Counted from the first letter of the stretch, positions 27,245 to 37,786 are shown. The stretch: DNA of 43,683 nucleotides from an uncultured Clostridia bacterium (GCA_945644815.1 CALZFA010000002.1:1-43683), one strand, 5' to 3'. Notes: generated by a model not told the origin, from the letters alone. Made by a program: numbers and translations.

Positions 27245-28264
27245 ATGTATAAAATGTATAATCAGAAGAAAATTGGAGTTATCGGAGCGGGGAGCTTCGG
27301 AACGGCTCTGGCAATGGTACTGACAGGAAAGGGGCATCAGGTTACTCTTTGGGCACGTAAAAAAGAGCACATCGAGGATATGAGAAGCTCAGGAGAAAAC
27401 CGGCATTACCTTCCCGGAGTCAGACTTCCGGATAAAATTACCTTAACCGATGATCTGAGGGAAGCGGCAGATGGGAAGGACTATCTGCTGTTTGCTGTGC
27501 CTTCTCAGAGCTTTCGCCAGGTGCTCAGCCGCACGGCGGAATATATAAAACCTTCAGTGCCTGTAATAAATGTGGCAAAGGGAATAGAAAAAAACACTCT
27601 TCTCAGACTTTCCCAGACTGCTGAGGATGTTATACCCGGAATTAGGTATGCAGTCCTCTCGGGTCCTTCTCACGCTGAAGAAGTGGCAAGACAGCTTCCT
27701 ACCACGGTGGCGGCAGCAGGCAAAGATCACATTCTTGCCATGGAAGTGCAGGAGCTGTTTATTACAGAAAGGTTCAGGGTATACACAAACGAAGATCTGG
27801 CAGGAGTGGAGCTGGGTGGAGCACTTAAAAACATAATTGCTCTCGGCGCAGGCATTTCCGACGGACTGGGCTTCGGTGACAATGCCAAAGCAGCCATGAT
27901 GACGAGAGGAATAACGGAGATAACCCGTCTGGGGCTGACCATGGGGGCAGAGATGAAGACGTTTTCCGGGCTTACGGGAATAGGAGACCTGATAGTAACC
28001 TGCACCAGTATGCATTCCAGAAACAGAAGATGTGGTATTCTGATTGGAGAAGGGGTTGATCCTGATGAAGCCGTAAAGCGTATCGGCATGGTAGTAGAGG
28101 GTATATCTACCGCCGAAGCGGCCTATACTTTAGCACAGCGATATGGAATAGAGATGCCTATTACGGAAAGCATTTATAAAGTAATCCATGGGGAAATGGA
28201 TGCACGAAGTGCCGTATCCTATCTTATGGGCAGAGAAATGAAGAACGAGATGCATATTATATAA
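27245..28264 (+). CDS. gpsA: NAD(P)H-dependent glycerol-3-phosphate dehydrogenase
   Basis: IGVIGAGSFGTALAMVL, GGALKNIIALGAGISDGLGFGDNAKAAMMTRGI. Confidence 0.95.
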   Translation: MYKMYNQKKIGVIGAGSFGTALAMVLTGKGHQVTLWARKKEHIEDMRSSGENRHYLPGVRLPDKITLTDDLREAADGKDYLLFAVPSQSFRQVLSRTAEYIKPSVPVINVAKGIEKNTLLRLSQTAEDVIPGIRYAVLSGPSHAEEVARQLPTTVAAAGKDHILAMEVQELFITERFRVYTNEDLAGVELGGALKNIIALGAGISDGLGFGDNAKAAMMTRGITEITRLGLTMGAEMKTFSGLTGIGDLIVTCTSMHSRNRRCGILIGEGVDPDEAVKRIGMVVEGISTAEAAYTLAQRYGIEMPITESIYKVIHGEMDARSAVSYLMGREMKNEMHII

Positions 28265-28295
28265 TTATTTTTTACAGAAAGGTCAGACTGAATAA

Positions 28296-29633
28296 TTGGA
28301 AAAGAAATTTCACATTACAACCTTCGGCTGCCAGATGAATGAGCATGATTCGGAAACAATTGCTGGAATGCTGATTGAAAGAGGATATGAGCAGGCCGGG
28401 GACAGAAAAGATGCGAATATTGTAATATTTAACACATGCAGCGTCAGAGAAAATGCAGACAAGCGGTTTTTCGGAACCCTTGGACAGCTTAAAAAGAAGA
28501 AGATGGAGGAGCATGAAAACTTTACTGTGTGTGTCTGCGGCTGTATGATGCAACAGCAGCATATTATAGATACTCTGAAGGCTAAATACCCCTGGGTGGA
28601 TATAATCTTCGGAACTCACAATATACATGAACTGCCTTTGCTCCTTGATAATCTCTACAACGAGAAGCAGAAGCAACTTTCGGTATTGCAGGAGGGGGGA
28701 GAAATTGTCGAGGGACTTCCTGCCAAAAGATTGTTTAAACACAAGGCATTTGTAAACATCATGTACGGGTGCAATAACTTCTGTACATATTGTATTGTGC
28801 CTTACACAAGAGGCAGGGAGCGCAGCAGAAAGCCCGAGGATATTTTAAGGGAGATAAAAGAACTTGCTGCTGACGGGGTTAAAGAAGTCATGCTTCTGGG
28901 CCAAAATGTTAATTCATATAAAGGTATAAGTGAAACCGGACTTGGGACTTGTGACTTTGCCGACCTTATTCATCTCATTGACGAAGTTGAAGGTATAGAA
29001 AGAATACGTTTTATGACCAGTCATCCTAAGGACCTTTCGGACAAGCTGATTAATACATTTAAGGAATGCAAAAAGTTATGCCATTATTTTCATCTGCCTG
29101 TTCAGGCGGGTTCCGACATAGTCCTTGAGCAGATGAACAGAAAATACACCAAAGAGGCATATCTAAAGCTGATAAAAAAACTGCGGGAAGTTGACTCCGA
29201 TATGGCCATTTCCACGGATATAATTGTAGGATTCCCCGGTGAGAGCGAGGAGGACTTTGAAGAAACTCTCAGCCTGTGCCGAGAGGTAAGATATGACTCA
29301 GCCTTTACATTTTTGTATTCTGTGAGAGAGGGAACGCCGGCAGCCAAATACGATAACCAGATTCCTGAGGATGTCAAGCACGAACGATTCAACAGACTGG
29401 TAGATGTCATTAACGGAATATCTGCTGAAAAAAATGCCGAATATGTTGGAAAAACTGAAAAAGTTCTGGTTGACGGACCGTCAAAAACCAACTCCAAAAC
29501 CTATGGGGGAAGGACAGAAACCTTTAAGCTGGTTAATTTCCGCGGAACGCCGGAAATGATAGGAAAAGTTGTAAAAGTTCGGATTACCGCATCCAATACC
29601 TTCAGTCTTCAAGGCGAGGTCATTTCGGAATAG
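28296..29633 (+). CDS. miaB: tRNA-2-methylthio-N6-dimethylallyladenosine synthase (TTG start)
   Basis: TFGCQMNEHDSE, radical-SAM CNNFCTYCIVPYTRGRERSR, TRAM-like C-terminus. Confidence 0.94.
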   Translation: MEKKFHITTFGCQMNEHDSETIAGMLIERGYEQAGDRKDANIVIFNTCSVRENADKRFFGTLGQLKKKKMEEHENFTVCVCGCMMQQQHIIDTLKAKYPWVDIIFGTHNIHELPLLLDNLYNEKQKQLSVLQEGGEIVEGLPAKRLFKHKAFVNIMYGCNNFCTYCIVPYTRGRERSRKPEDILREIKELAADGVKEVMLLGQNVNSYKGISETGLGTCDFADLIHLIDEVEGIERIRFMTSHPKDLSDKLINTFKECKKLCHYFHLPVQAGSDIVLEQMNRKYTKEAYLKLIKKLREVDSDMAISTDIIVGFPGESEEDFEETLSLCREVRYDSAFTFLYSVREGTPAAKYDNQIPEDVKHERFNRLVDVINGISAEKNAEYVGKTEKVLVDGPSKTNSKTYGGRTETFKLVNFRGTPEMIGKVVKVRITASNTFSLQGEVISE

Positions 29634-29673
29634 ATATAATTATTTTGCTGATTAAAGAAAGGAAAATCAAGTA

Positions 29674-31467
29674 ATGGATATTTTTTCAGTCATTAAACTC
29701 CTGGGCGGTTTGGCTATGTTCCTCTATGGAATGGAGGTTATGGGAGACGGACTAAAAAATTTGTCGGGCTCAGCGCTTAAAAATGTTCTGGGAAAAGCGA
29801 CGCAGAATGTAGTGATGGGAGTCATTACAGGCATGCTGGTTACAGCAGTAATACAAAGCTCAACTGCAACCATTGTGCTTACCGTAGGTCTGATAAGCGC
29901 AGGTATTCTCAACCTTAAGCAGGCTGTAAGCATTGTAATGGGAGCCAATATAGGTACAACGATAACGGCTCAGATTATAAGGCTTATGGATATTGATTCC
30001 TCCGGAAGCATGATTCTTGAATTCTTCAAGCCGGATACTCTGGCGCCTGTAGCCACCGTCGCGGGGATAATACTTTTAATGTTTGTAAAAACACCTAAAA
30101 GTAAGACTCCCGGAGAAATAGCCATCGGCTTCGGCGTGCTTTTTTCGGGGCTGCTTAATATGACCGCGGCAGTAGAACCTCTCGCCGAATCTGATACATT
30201 TGTCAATCTCATGCAAAGATTCAGTGATAATCCGATGCTGGCAATCTGCGCCGGACTTATTATAACGGTAATCGTACAGAGTTCTTCTGCTACCGTTGGT
30301 ATGATTCAGGCCATTTCAGTTACCGGAGCCATGTCCTTTAACCTGATTTATCCTTTGATTATGGGTATAAACTTAGGGACCTGTGTTACCACCGCAATGG
30401 TATGTTCCATCGGCTCATCCAAGGATGCTAAGAGAACCGGCATAGTTCATATTCTTTTCAATGTTATCGGAACTATTTTCTTTATGGTGGTAATGTCTCT
30501 TATTAAATGGGCAGGAGGCTTCCCTGAACTTTGGGAAGGTATAGTGAACAGCGGGGACATAGCAAATTTCCAGACAATTTTTAACCTTGTTACCGCTATT
30601 GTGCTCGTACCTTTTGCCGGAGTGCTGGTTAACGTTTCCCTAAAGATAATCAAGCCTGAGGCTTCCGATGCGGAGGACAGAGCCGATCTGGTTGTTCCGG
30701 ATGCAAAACTTTTCCAGGTACCTGCCATGGCACTGGATGAATCCAACAAAGCCATCACCCATATGGGCGAGGTTGCCTTTAAAAATCTCAGACGTAGCTG
30801 CAGGCTGATCGAAAAGTATGATGAAGGCAGAGTAAATGTGATAAATGAAAATGAGGATAATCTTGATTTGTTCACTGACTCCATGGACAGCTATCTTGTG
30901 AATCTGTCCGGATATGTGGAAACGGATCACGATAACCAGCATATCAACATCCTTATGCAGGCAAGTACTAATTTTGAAAGGGTGGGAGACCACGCTGTGA
31001 ACATAATGGAAGTTGCCCAGAAGATTAATTCGGAAAGGCTGCAGTTTACCGATATTGCTGCTAATGAGCTTAACATTGTAGAACAGGCGGTCCTGGAAAT
31101 TGTGGACATTACAGTGGAAGCTTTCAGAAGCCTGGATAGCGACAAGGCCAGAAATATAGAGCCTCTTGAAGAGGTTATCGATGATATGGTTGTAAAGCTC
31201 AAGGACAGACATGTAGACCGCCTCAAAAAGGGACAGTGTACTACTCCGAGCGGCATGGCATTTATAGATCTTATCACCAACCTGGAAAGAGTGGCTGACC
31301 AGTGCTCAAACATCGCGCTGCTTATTATGAGCCATAATGACAGTTCTATCATCGGAAACTACCATGGTTATTTAAAGGAATTGCATAAAGGAGGCGAAGC
31401 CGCATACGATGCTGAATTAGCAAGGAGAAAGGATCAGTATCTCAAGCAGCTGAACAAACTCACGTAA
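29674..31467 (+). CDS. Na/Pi cotransporter family protein with PhoU-like C-terminus
   Basis: LLGGLAMFLYGMEVMGDGLK, VIQSSTATIV and VIVQSSSATVGM repeats; helical PhoU-like tail. Confidence 0.92.
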   Translation: MDIFSVIKLLGGLAMFLYGMEVMGDGLKNLSGSALKNVLGKATQNVVMGVITGMLVTAVIQSSTATIVLTVGLISAGILNLKQAVSIVMGANIGTTITAQIIRLMDIDSSGSMILEFFKPDTLAPVATVAGIILLMFVKTPKSKTPGEIAIGFGVLFSGLLNMTAAVEPLAESDTFVNLMQRFSDNPMLAICAGLIITVIVQSSSATVGMIQAISVTGAMSFNLIYPLIMGINLGTCVTTAMVCSIGSSKDAKRTGIVHILFNVIGTIFFMVVMSLIKWAGGFPELWEGIVNSGDIANFQTIFNLVTAIVLVPFAGVLVNVSLKIIKPEASDAEDRADLVVPDAKLFQVPAMALDESNKAITHMGEVAFKNLRRSCRLIEKYDEGRVNVINENEDNLDLFTDSMDSYLVNLSGYVETDHDNQHINILMQASTNFERVGDHAVNIMEVAQKINSERLQFTDIAANELNIVEQAVLEIVDITVEAFRSLDSDKARNIEPLEEVIDDMVVKLKDRHVDRLKKGQCTTPSGMAFIDLITNLERVADQCSNIALLIMSHNDSSIIGNYHGYLKELHKGGEAAYDAELARRKDQYLKQLNKLT

Positions 31468-31493
31468 GAATAAAATAAAAGCATCTTGAAAGG

Positions 31494-31521
31494 CGCATCA
31501 CTGAAAATGATGCGTTTTTTT
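31494..31521 (+). terminator. Intrinsic terminator
   Basis: CGCATCA-ctgaaaa-TGATGCG followed by T7. Confidence 0.8.
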
Positions 31522-31607
31522 CATTTTCCCATCCTTGAAAAAAGTAATATCAGCCCATTTCCACTCATATATTCATAAAAAAAGCAGGGTTTTGCGGAGG
31601 GGTTTTT

Positions 31608-33083
31608 ATGATAAATAAAACAATATATGAAGAAATCGGCATAAGGGCGGGGGGAGACATATACATTGGTGTCGTAGGCCCTGTAAGGACAGGTAAATCC
31701 ACCTTTATCAGAAGATTTATGGATATTATGGTTCTTCCGGCTATAAAAGACAAATATGAGAAGACAAGAGTCACCGACGAGCTGCCTCAGAGTGGTGAGG
31801 GCAAGACCATAACTACAACCGAGCCTAAGTTCATACCGCCGGATTCGGTTCTTGTGTCAACACAAAGCGGTGTAAACCTGAAAGTTCGTCTGGTTGATTG
31901 TGTAGGGTATATGGTGCCGGGAGTGCTCGGGGATAAAGAAGATGGAAACGAGAGAATGGTACAGACTCCATGGCAGGATGAAAAAATCCCTTTCAGCCAG
32001 GCGGCGGAAATAGGAACAGAGAAGGTTATATCAGACCATTCCGTTGTCGGAATTGTTGTAACCACCGACGGCTCTTTTGGAGAAATCCCAAGAAAGAACT
32101 TTACGGAGGCTGAAGAAAAGACAATACAACAACTTGCAAATCTGGGCAAACCATTTGTAATTGTACTTAACTCCTCATCTCCTGAGAGCAGCAGATGTGC
32201 TGCCATAGCCGCCGGGCTTGAAGAAAAGTACGGAGTTCCGGCGGTTCCTCTGAATTGTCAGAAAATGAATGAGAAAGATTTCGACAGGCTCTTCGGACAC
32301 CTGATCAATCAGTTTCCGTGCTGCCGTATTGACTTTAAACTACCCGGGTATATGGATGCCCTTGCCGGCACTCACTGGATAAAAGCTACCATAATAGACA
32401 GCGTGAAGAGCTGGATGGGTACTTTTGATACCATGGGAGACGCAATTGAAAGCTGCCGTACTATAGCAGACGGCAGTATTATGAAAGAGATAAAAGTAGT
32501 CAGAGCCGATATGGCCCACGGGGTGCTGACATTAGAACCGAAGCTTGATGAAAGTCTTTACTATAAGGTAATAGAGGAGCTGATGGGAGCGCCTGTTTGT
32601 GATGACAGTCAGCTTTTTACACTGTTGAAAGAATATTCACAGGCAAAGGTGGCCTATGACAGCATTAAAAGTGCTTTGGAAGAGGCAAGGAGGACGGATT
32701 ACGGCATTGTAGCTCCGAAGCTTTCAGAGATGGTCCTCGAAAAACCTGAGGTGTTCAAGCAAGGGAACAAGTATGGTGTCCGTATGAAAGCCAAGGCGCC
32801 GTGTCTGCACATAATAAGAACTGATATTACGACAGAGGTTTCACCGGTAGTCGGAACAGAAAGTCAATCTGTCGATTTGGCCAATCTTCTCACTGAGCAG
32901 TTTGGGAGTGAGGAAGATATTTGGGAAACTAACCTTTTCGGAAAATCTCTGAAAGAAATGGTTACGGAACAGATGGAGAGCAAAGTGAATAATGTTCCGG
33001 AAGCTTTAAGAGGAAAGGTACAGCGTTCGCTTCAAAAAATAAGTGATGAAGGCAAGGACTATTTTATTTGTATAATCCTATAG
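31608..33083 (+). CDS. spoIVA: Stage IV sporulation protein A
   Basis: YEEIGIRAGGDIYIGVVGPVRTGKSTFIRRFMD...DELPQSGEGKTITTTEPKFIP is highly characteristic. Confidence 0.96.
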   Translation: MINKTIYEEIGIRAGGDIYIGVVGPVRTGKSTFIRRFMDIMVLPAIKDKYEKTRVTDELPQSGEGKTITTTEPKFIPPDSVLVSTQSGVNLKVRLVDCVGYMVPGVLGDKEDGNERMVQTPWQDEKIPFSQAAEIGTEKVISDHSVVGIVVTTDGSFGEIPRKNFTEAEEKTIQQLANLGKPFVIVLNSSSPESSRCAAIAAGLEEKYGVPAVPLNCQKMNEKDFDRLFGHLINQFPCCRIDFKLPGYMDALAGTHWIKATIIDSVKSWMGTFDTMGDAIESCRTIADGSIMKEIKVVRADMAHGVLTLEPKLDESLYYKVIEELMGAPVCDDSQLFTLLKEYSQAKVAYDSIKSALEEARRTDYGIVAPKLSEMVLEKPEVFKQGNKYGVRMKAKAPCLHIIRTDITTEVSPVVGTESQSVDLANLLTEQFGSEEDIWETNLFGKSLKEMVTEQMESKVNNVPEALRGKVQRSLQKISDEGKDYFICIIL

Positions 33084-33103
33084 AATGAGCACAAAATATC
33101 CCT

Positions 33104-34489
33104 ATGGAAAAGAGTAGGGAACAGAAAAATACTATAATAGTGTGTGTTATGACGGCCTTTATAACTACATTTATGGGCAGTGCTCTGAATCTGTCCGTTC
33201 CCGCCCTGGAAGAGGAGTTTCGGGTGGGAGCACAGACTGTAGGCTGGGTTGTTACTATATATATGCTTACATGTGCGGCTTTGGCTGTACCTTTTGGCCG
33301 ACTGGCAGACCGGATAAGCAGAGAACTTATTCTGCGCGCAGGTTTACTCATTTTTTCTGTAGCATCGGCTGCTGCGGTTATATCACTGGACATGAAAACT
33401 TTTCTTTCTTTCAGAGTTGTTCAAGGAATAGGCGCGTCTATGATCTTCAGTACCAATATTGCTATTCTGGCAGGTGCATTCAGCAAAGAAAAAAGAGGAA
33501 AGGTTTTGGGGTATTCGACATGTGCCACATACACCGGACTGTCTGCAGGCCCCGTACTGGGAGGAATACTGAATCAGAATCTGGGATGGAGAGCAATTTT
33601 CATAGCCACCGCCGTAGTTTCGGCGGCGGCTTTTTATGGTGCTGTATTTAAGCTTCCGAAGCGTGGAGCCAAGGGAGATTTTGCAGAAAAATGTAACAGG
33701 ACTCAAATGGATTATATGGGCAATATTTTGTTTGTTGTGTCGGTTGTGATGATTATGTACGGGCTTTCCGCACTAAAAACCACGGCCGCGGCTCCCGTCA
33801 TTATGGCTTGCGGGACGCTTTTATTTGTTATATTCATAAAAGTAGAACTTAGGGCACCAAATCCTGTGATAGAAATGAGAATATTTAAAAAGAACGGGGC
33901 TTTTGTCTTTTCAAACCTTGCCGCCATGTTCAATTACGGCTCAAACTTTGCAGTTTCATATCTGATTTCCATATACTTGCAGGTGGTTAAGGGGATGTCT
34001 TCTCAGTGGGCAGGTCTTGTCCTTGTTATAAACACGGTAATAATGGCACTTTTATCACCGGTGACGGGTCGTTTTTCGGACAGGCTGTCACCTTACAGAA
34101 TGTCGGCTGCAGGAATGGGCCTGTGCTCAGCCGCATTAATTCTCTTTGCATGTATGCCTGCGGATTCTTCTCTTATAAGAATTATTCTCACTTTGATCCT
34201 TTCAGGCCTTGGCTTTGCCTTGTTTTCCACACCCAACACTAATGCGGTTATGTCATGCGTGGAAAGAAAGGACTATGGAGTGGCATCTTCGGTTCTGGCT
34301 ACCATGCGCTCAATGGGGCATACGGCAAGTATGGCAGCAGTGACAGCTGTTGTGGGCATATATATTGGAAAGGGAAGTCTCAGAGATGCATCGACGGAGT
34401 TGATTATGAAAACTATGCATGTTTCCTTTACTTTGTTTGCTTCTTTATGTATACTTGGAATTTTTATGGCGGTGAAACGAAAAGTATGA
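33104..34489 (+). CDS. MFS transporter (DHA2/EmrB-like)
   Basis: ALNLSVPALEEEFRVGAQTVGWVVTIYMLTCAALAVPFGRLADR; multiple TMs. Confidence 0.88.
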   Translation: MEKSREQKNTIIVCVMTAFITTFMGSALNLSVPALEEEFRVGAQTVGWVVTIYMLTCAALAVPFGRLADRISRELILRAGLLIFSVASAAAVISLDMKTFLSFRVVQGIGASMIFSTNIAILAGAFSKEKRGKVLGYSTCATYTGLSAGPVLGGILNQNLGWRAIFIATAVVSAAAFYGAVFKLPKRGAKGDFAEKCNRTQMDYMGNILFVVSVVMIMYGLSALKTTAAAPVIMACGTLLFVIFIKVELRAPNPVIEMRIFKKNGAFVFSNLAAMFNYGSNFAVSYLISIYLQVVKGMSSQWAGLVLVINTVIMALLSPVTGRFSDRLSPYRMSAAGMGLCSAALILFACMPADSSLIRIILTLILSGLGFALFSTPNTNAVMSCVERKDYGVASSVLATMRSMGHTASMAAVTAVVGIYIGKGSLRDASTELIMKTMHVSFTLFASLCILGIFMAVKRKV

Positions 34490-34533
34490 TATTATAAGGT
34501 GAATTGAACCTTAATTTTCGGAGGTAATTTAAA

Positions 34534-35556
34534 GTGGAAAACAAACTGCAGTATTATATAAGGGTATTTAAAGGTGCAAGCTTTCAAAAATTCTTTAAGG
34601 TGCTGAGCAACGCCCATGTAAGGTCGGGAAAAAACAAGGCTTTCCTTTTCTGCGATATGCTTTATTCCATGGCCAGATACGGTGCAGGCTATAACGACTA
34701 CGTGACCTTTGAGTTCTGGAATCTTAACAGTAAGCAGAGAGATACCTATCTGACCAGATTCAGAAGCAAAAAGCTTATGATGTTTATGAACGACCACAGC
34801 TATGCTCATATTTTTGATAATAAAAACGAGTTTAACGAGGTCTTTAAAGAATTCATTGGCAGAGAATGTCTTGACTTGGAGACCGCTTCTGATGATGAGA
34901 TAAGAGAGTTTTTCAATAGCCGCAAAAAGGTTTTTGCAAAGATGAAAGATTTGAGCTGCGGTATAGGCTGCGAACTTTTAGAAACAGAAAAGTTTGAGAA
35001 TTCCGATACCTTTCTGAAATATGTTCGTGAAAAGAACTTTGCAACCATTGAGGATGTAATCGAAAATCATCCTGACGTGGCGAAGCTCTATCCTTTCTCG
35101 GTAAATACCATCAGAATCATAACCATGCTGGACGCAAAGGGTGAGCCTCACTGCCTCTATGCAGTATTCAAGATGGGTAAGGACGGAAGAGTGGTGGATA
35201 ACTACGGACTCCACGGCCCTGTAGATATGGATACAGGCGAGTTCCTCTTCCCGGCACATTCAGGCGACACCACGGCAGGAATACACTATACGGAGCATCC
35301 GTACAGCCACATCAAGCTGGTAGGCTACAAGGTGCCTTATGTGAAAGAGGCCGTGGAACTGGCAAAGAAGGCTGCAACTGTAGTTCCTAAGATGCGTTAT
35401 GTAGGCTGGGATGTGGCTATAACGCCTACAGGTCCCGTAATCATAGAGGGAAACAATTACTGCGCTCACGATTTCTGGCAGCTTCCGGGACAGACACCGG
35501 GAGGCATCGGCATTCTTCCTAAGATAAAGGAAGTCGCACCTGAATTCAAATACTGA
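34534..35556 (+). CDS. ATP-grasp protein, sugar-transfer-associated type
   Basis: FSVNTIRIITM...GDTTAGIHYTEHPYSHIKLVGYKVPYVKEAVELAKKAATVVPKMRYVGWDVAITPTGPVIIEGNN resembles ATPgrasp_ST. Confidence 0.8.
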   Translation: MENKLQYYIRVFKGASFQKFFKVLSNAHVRSGKNKAFLFCDMLYSMARYGAGYNDYVTFEFWNLNSKQRDTYLTRFRSKKLMMFMNDHSYAHIFDNKNEFNEVFKEFIGRECLDLETASDDEIREFFNSRKKVFAKMKDLSCGIGCELLETEKFENSDTFLKYVREKNFATIEDVIENHPDVAKLYPFSVNTIRIITMLDAKGEPHCLYAVFKMGKDGRVVDNYGLHGPVDMDTGEFLFPAHSGDTTAGIHYTEHPYSHIKLVGYKVPYVKEAVELAKKAATVVPKMRYVGWDVAITPTGPVIIEGNNYCAHDFWQLPGQTPGGIGILPKIKEVAPEFKY

Positions 35557-35584
35557 TTTTCGGATTGAAAGGATTTCACTAAAA

Positions 35585-36979
35585 ATGGGTAAACTGAGAT
35601 ATTTTATTGCACTGTGGGCGGCAAAGCTTTCCATAGCGGCACTTAAAGTGACCGGGCATAACGGAACAAACTTTCCAGGTGTTTTGGCTCTGAAAATCTG
35701 TCCCCGGTTCCTTAAATATGCGGCTAAACCTGAAAAGATCATAGCTGTGACGGGAACTAACGGAAAAACCACAATCTGCAATATGCTCCTTGATATGCTT
35801 ACTATGGATGGTCAGAAGGTACTGAATAACAAAATGGGCTCAAATATCAATTCAGGGATTGCCACGAGCCTTATCTACGGATGCAGCATGCTGGGAAAAT
35901 GTAAATATGAGATAGGTGTGTTCGAGGTGGATGAGAGATCAGCTCTTCGTATCTATCCGTATATGAAGCCTGACTACATGCTGATAACTAATCTTTCCAG
36001 GGACTCTATAATGAGAAACGGACATCCGGAGTACATAGCCGGGATATTGACAAGATATATTCCTGCCTCCACTAAGCTGATTCTCAATGCTGATGATCTG
36101 ATTTCTTCAGCGGTAGCGCCTGAAAACAGCCGCGTATATTTTGGAATTGAGGAAATGCCGGGCGATATTAGGGAATGTGTGAATCTTATCAACGATATGC
36201 AGATATGCCCGGAATGTCACAGCAGATTGAAATATGAATATTTGAGATATAATCATATCGGCAAGGCTTACTGTCCGGTGTGCGGCTTCAAGGCTCCGGA
36301 GTATGACTATGCAGGAGTCAATGTAAGTCTTGAGGATATGAAAATAGAGGTGCGAGATAAAGAAGGAACGGGATGCTACAGATTGCTTAACGAGAGCGTT
36401 TTTAATATTTATAACGTAGTGTCTGCTGCAGCCCTTCTTCGTGAAATGGGCTACTCACATGAGAAAATACAAGGGTTTTTCGAAAAACTTAACATAGTCG
36501 GCACGAGATTTGATCAGGAACACGTGGGTGACAAAACTCTTTACAGACTTCTTGCCAAAGAGAAGAACGCCTTTGCTACGACCCGTGTTTTTGATTATAT
36601 TTCAGGTCTGCCGGGAGATAAAGAGATAATACTTATGAACAGTTGTCAAGGAGATATGAAGCACTGGTCTGAAAACACCTGCTGGCTTTACGACTGTGAT
36701 TTTGAATTCCTCAACCGTGAAGAAATAAAGAATATAGTTCTCTGCGGACCGAGAAGGTTTGACCACAGACTTAGACTTCTTCTTGCCGGAGTGCCTGAGG
36801 ACAGGCTTTCCTATGCGGAAAAGGAAACAGATGCACCTGATAAGCTAAAACTATTCGATAATGATAATGTGTTTGTCCTTTACGGAACGGACTCCATCGC
36901 ACTGGGCAAGAAAGTTGCTGACAGGGTATTTGACATGATGAAAAAGAACTCTGCCGATGAAAAAGGAGGCGAGAAGTAA
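35585..36979 (+). CDS. MurT-like Mur ligase family protein
   Basis: VTGTNGKTTICNMLLDML; Cys4 ribbon CPECHSRLKYEYLRYNHIGKAYCPVCG; C-terminal DUF1727-like region with WLYDCDFE. Confidence 0.85.
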   Translation: MGKLRYFIALWAAKLSIAALKVTGHNGTNFPGVLALKICPRFLKYAAKPEKIIAVTGTNGKTTICNMLLDMLTMDGQKVLNNKMGSNINSGIATSLIYGCSMLGKCKYEIGVFEVDERSALRIYPYMKPDYMLITNLSRDSIMRNGHPEYIAGILTRYIPASTKLILNADDLISSAVAPENSRVYFGIEEMPGDIRECVNLINDMQICPECHSRLKYEYLRYNHIGKAYCPVCGFKAPEYDYAGVNVSLEDMKIEVRDKEGTGCYRLLNESVFNIYNVVSAAALLREMGYSHEKIQGFFEKLNIVGTRFDQEHVGDKTLYRLLAKEKNAFATTRVFDYISGLPGDKEIILMNSCQGDMKHWSENTCWLYDCDFEFLNREEIKNIVLCGPRRFDHRLRLLLAGVPEDRLSYAEKETDAPDKLKLFDNDNVFVLYGTDSIALGKKVADRVFDMMKKNSADEKGGEK

Positions 36980-37719
36980 TGGAAAGCAAAATAAGAATAG
37001 AGGTGCTGTTTCCTGAAATCGCCAACCTTTACGGAGACCTTGCCAACATAGAGTACCTTAAAAAATCATATCCTGAACTTGAGGTGGTTGAGACCCATCT
37101 GATAGGCGAACCTGAATTTATGAAGAGGGTGCCTTCACTGATTTATATGGGAACACTTACAGAAAACGGCCAGAGACTGGCAACAGAAAAGCTTTCTCAT
37201 TACAAGGAAAAGCTGGCGGAAATGATAGACGGCGGTGTGCGTTTCCTTGTTACAGGTAACGCGCTGGAAGTTTTCGGCGGTAAAATAGAGGATACTGACG
37301 GAAGTGTTGATATGGGTCTTGGCATTTTTCCAATCCACGCCAGAAGAGATATGATGCACAGGTTTAATTCATTATATTTAGGAAGTTTTGGCGGAATGAA
37401 TATAGTGGGTTACAAGAGCCAGTTCACACATTCCTGGCGGGATGATGAAACAGATGATGGAGACTTTGAAAGCGTATTTGAAACGTATCGCGGTCCCGGG
37501 CTTAACCCGGAGATTAAGGGGGAGGGAATCAGAAAAAATAATTTCATAGGAACTTATGTTATAGGTCCTCTGCTGGTGCTGAACCCGCCATTCGCCAAAT
37601 GGCTCCTTAAGGAAATGGGAGCAGGTGATGTAACTCTCGCATTTGAGAGAGAGGCAATGGAAGCATATGAGGTTAGAGTAAAGGAATATTCCGATCCGGA
37701 CACCGGATTTTACTATTAA
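36979..37719 (+). CDS. GatD-like class-I glutamine amidotransferase homologue, apparently lacking catalytic Cys and His
   Basis: Partner of the MurT-like gene (start overlaps its stop). NLYGDLANIEYL; RFLVTGNALEVFG at the nucleophile region; GTYVIGPLLVLNP at the His region. Confidence 0.75.
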   Translation: MESKIRIEVLFPEIANLYGDLANIEYLKKSYPELEVVETHLIGEPEFMKRVPSLIYMGTLTENGQRLATEKLSHYKEKLAEMIDGGVRFLVTGNALEVFGGKIEDTDGSVDMGLGIFPIHARRDMMHRFNSLYLGSFGGMNIVGYKSQFTHSWRDDETDDGDFESVFETYRGPGLNPEIKGEGIRKNNFIGTYVIGPLLVLNPPFAKWLLKEMGAGDVTLAFEREAMEAYEVRVKEYSDPDTGFYY

Positions 37720-37738
37720 ATAAATCAGTGAATGATTA

Positions 37739-37774
37739 TACCCCGGCAAAAGTATAAAACTTGATGTCGGGGTA
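37739..37774. terminator. Bidirectional terminator-like hairpin between convergent genes
   Basis: TACCCCGGCA ... TGTCGGGGTA, 10-bp stem with one G-U. Confidence 0.55.
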
Positions 37775-37786
37775 TTTGCTTTAATT

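Noticed and set aside
33142-33651. 169-aa Cys-rich + strand ORF inside the MFS gene
   Set aside because: Out-of-frame shadow of a clear MFS transporter; Cys/Tyr/Arg bias is a frame artefact and no RBS is evident. The ORFs at 34006 and 34255 are the same kind of shadow.
34495-34513. TAAGGT-gaattga-ACCTTA inverted repeat before the ATP-grasp gene
   Set aside because: Only 6-bp arms in AT-rich intergenic sequence; could be an operator but also expected by chance.
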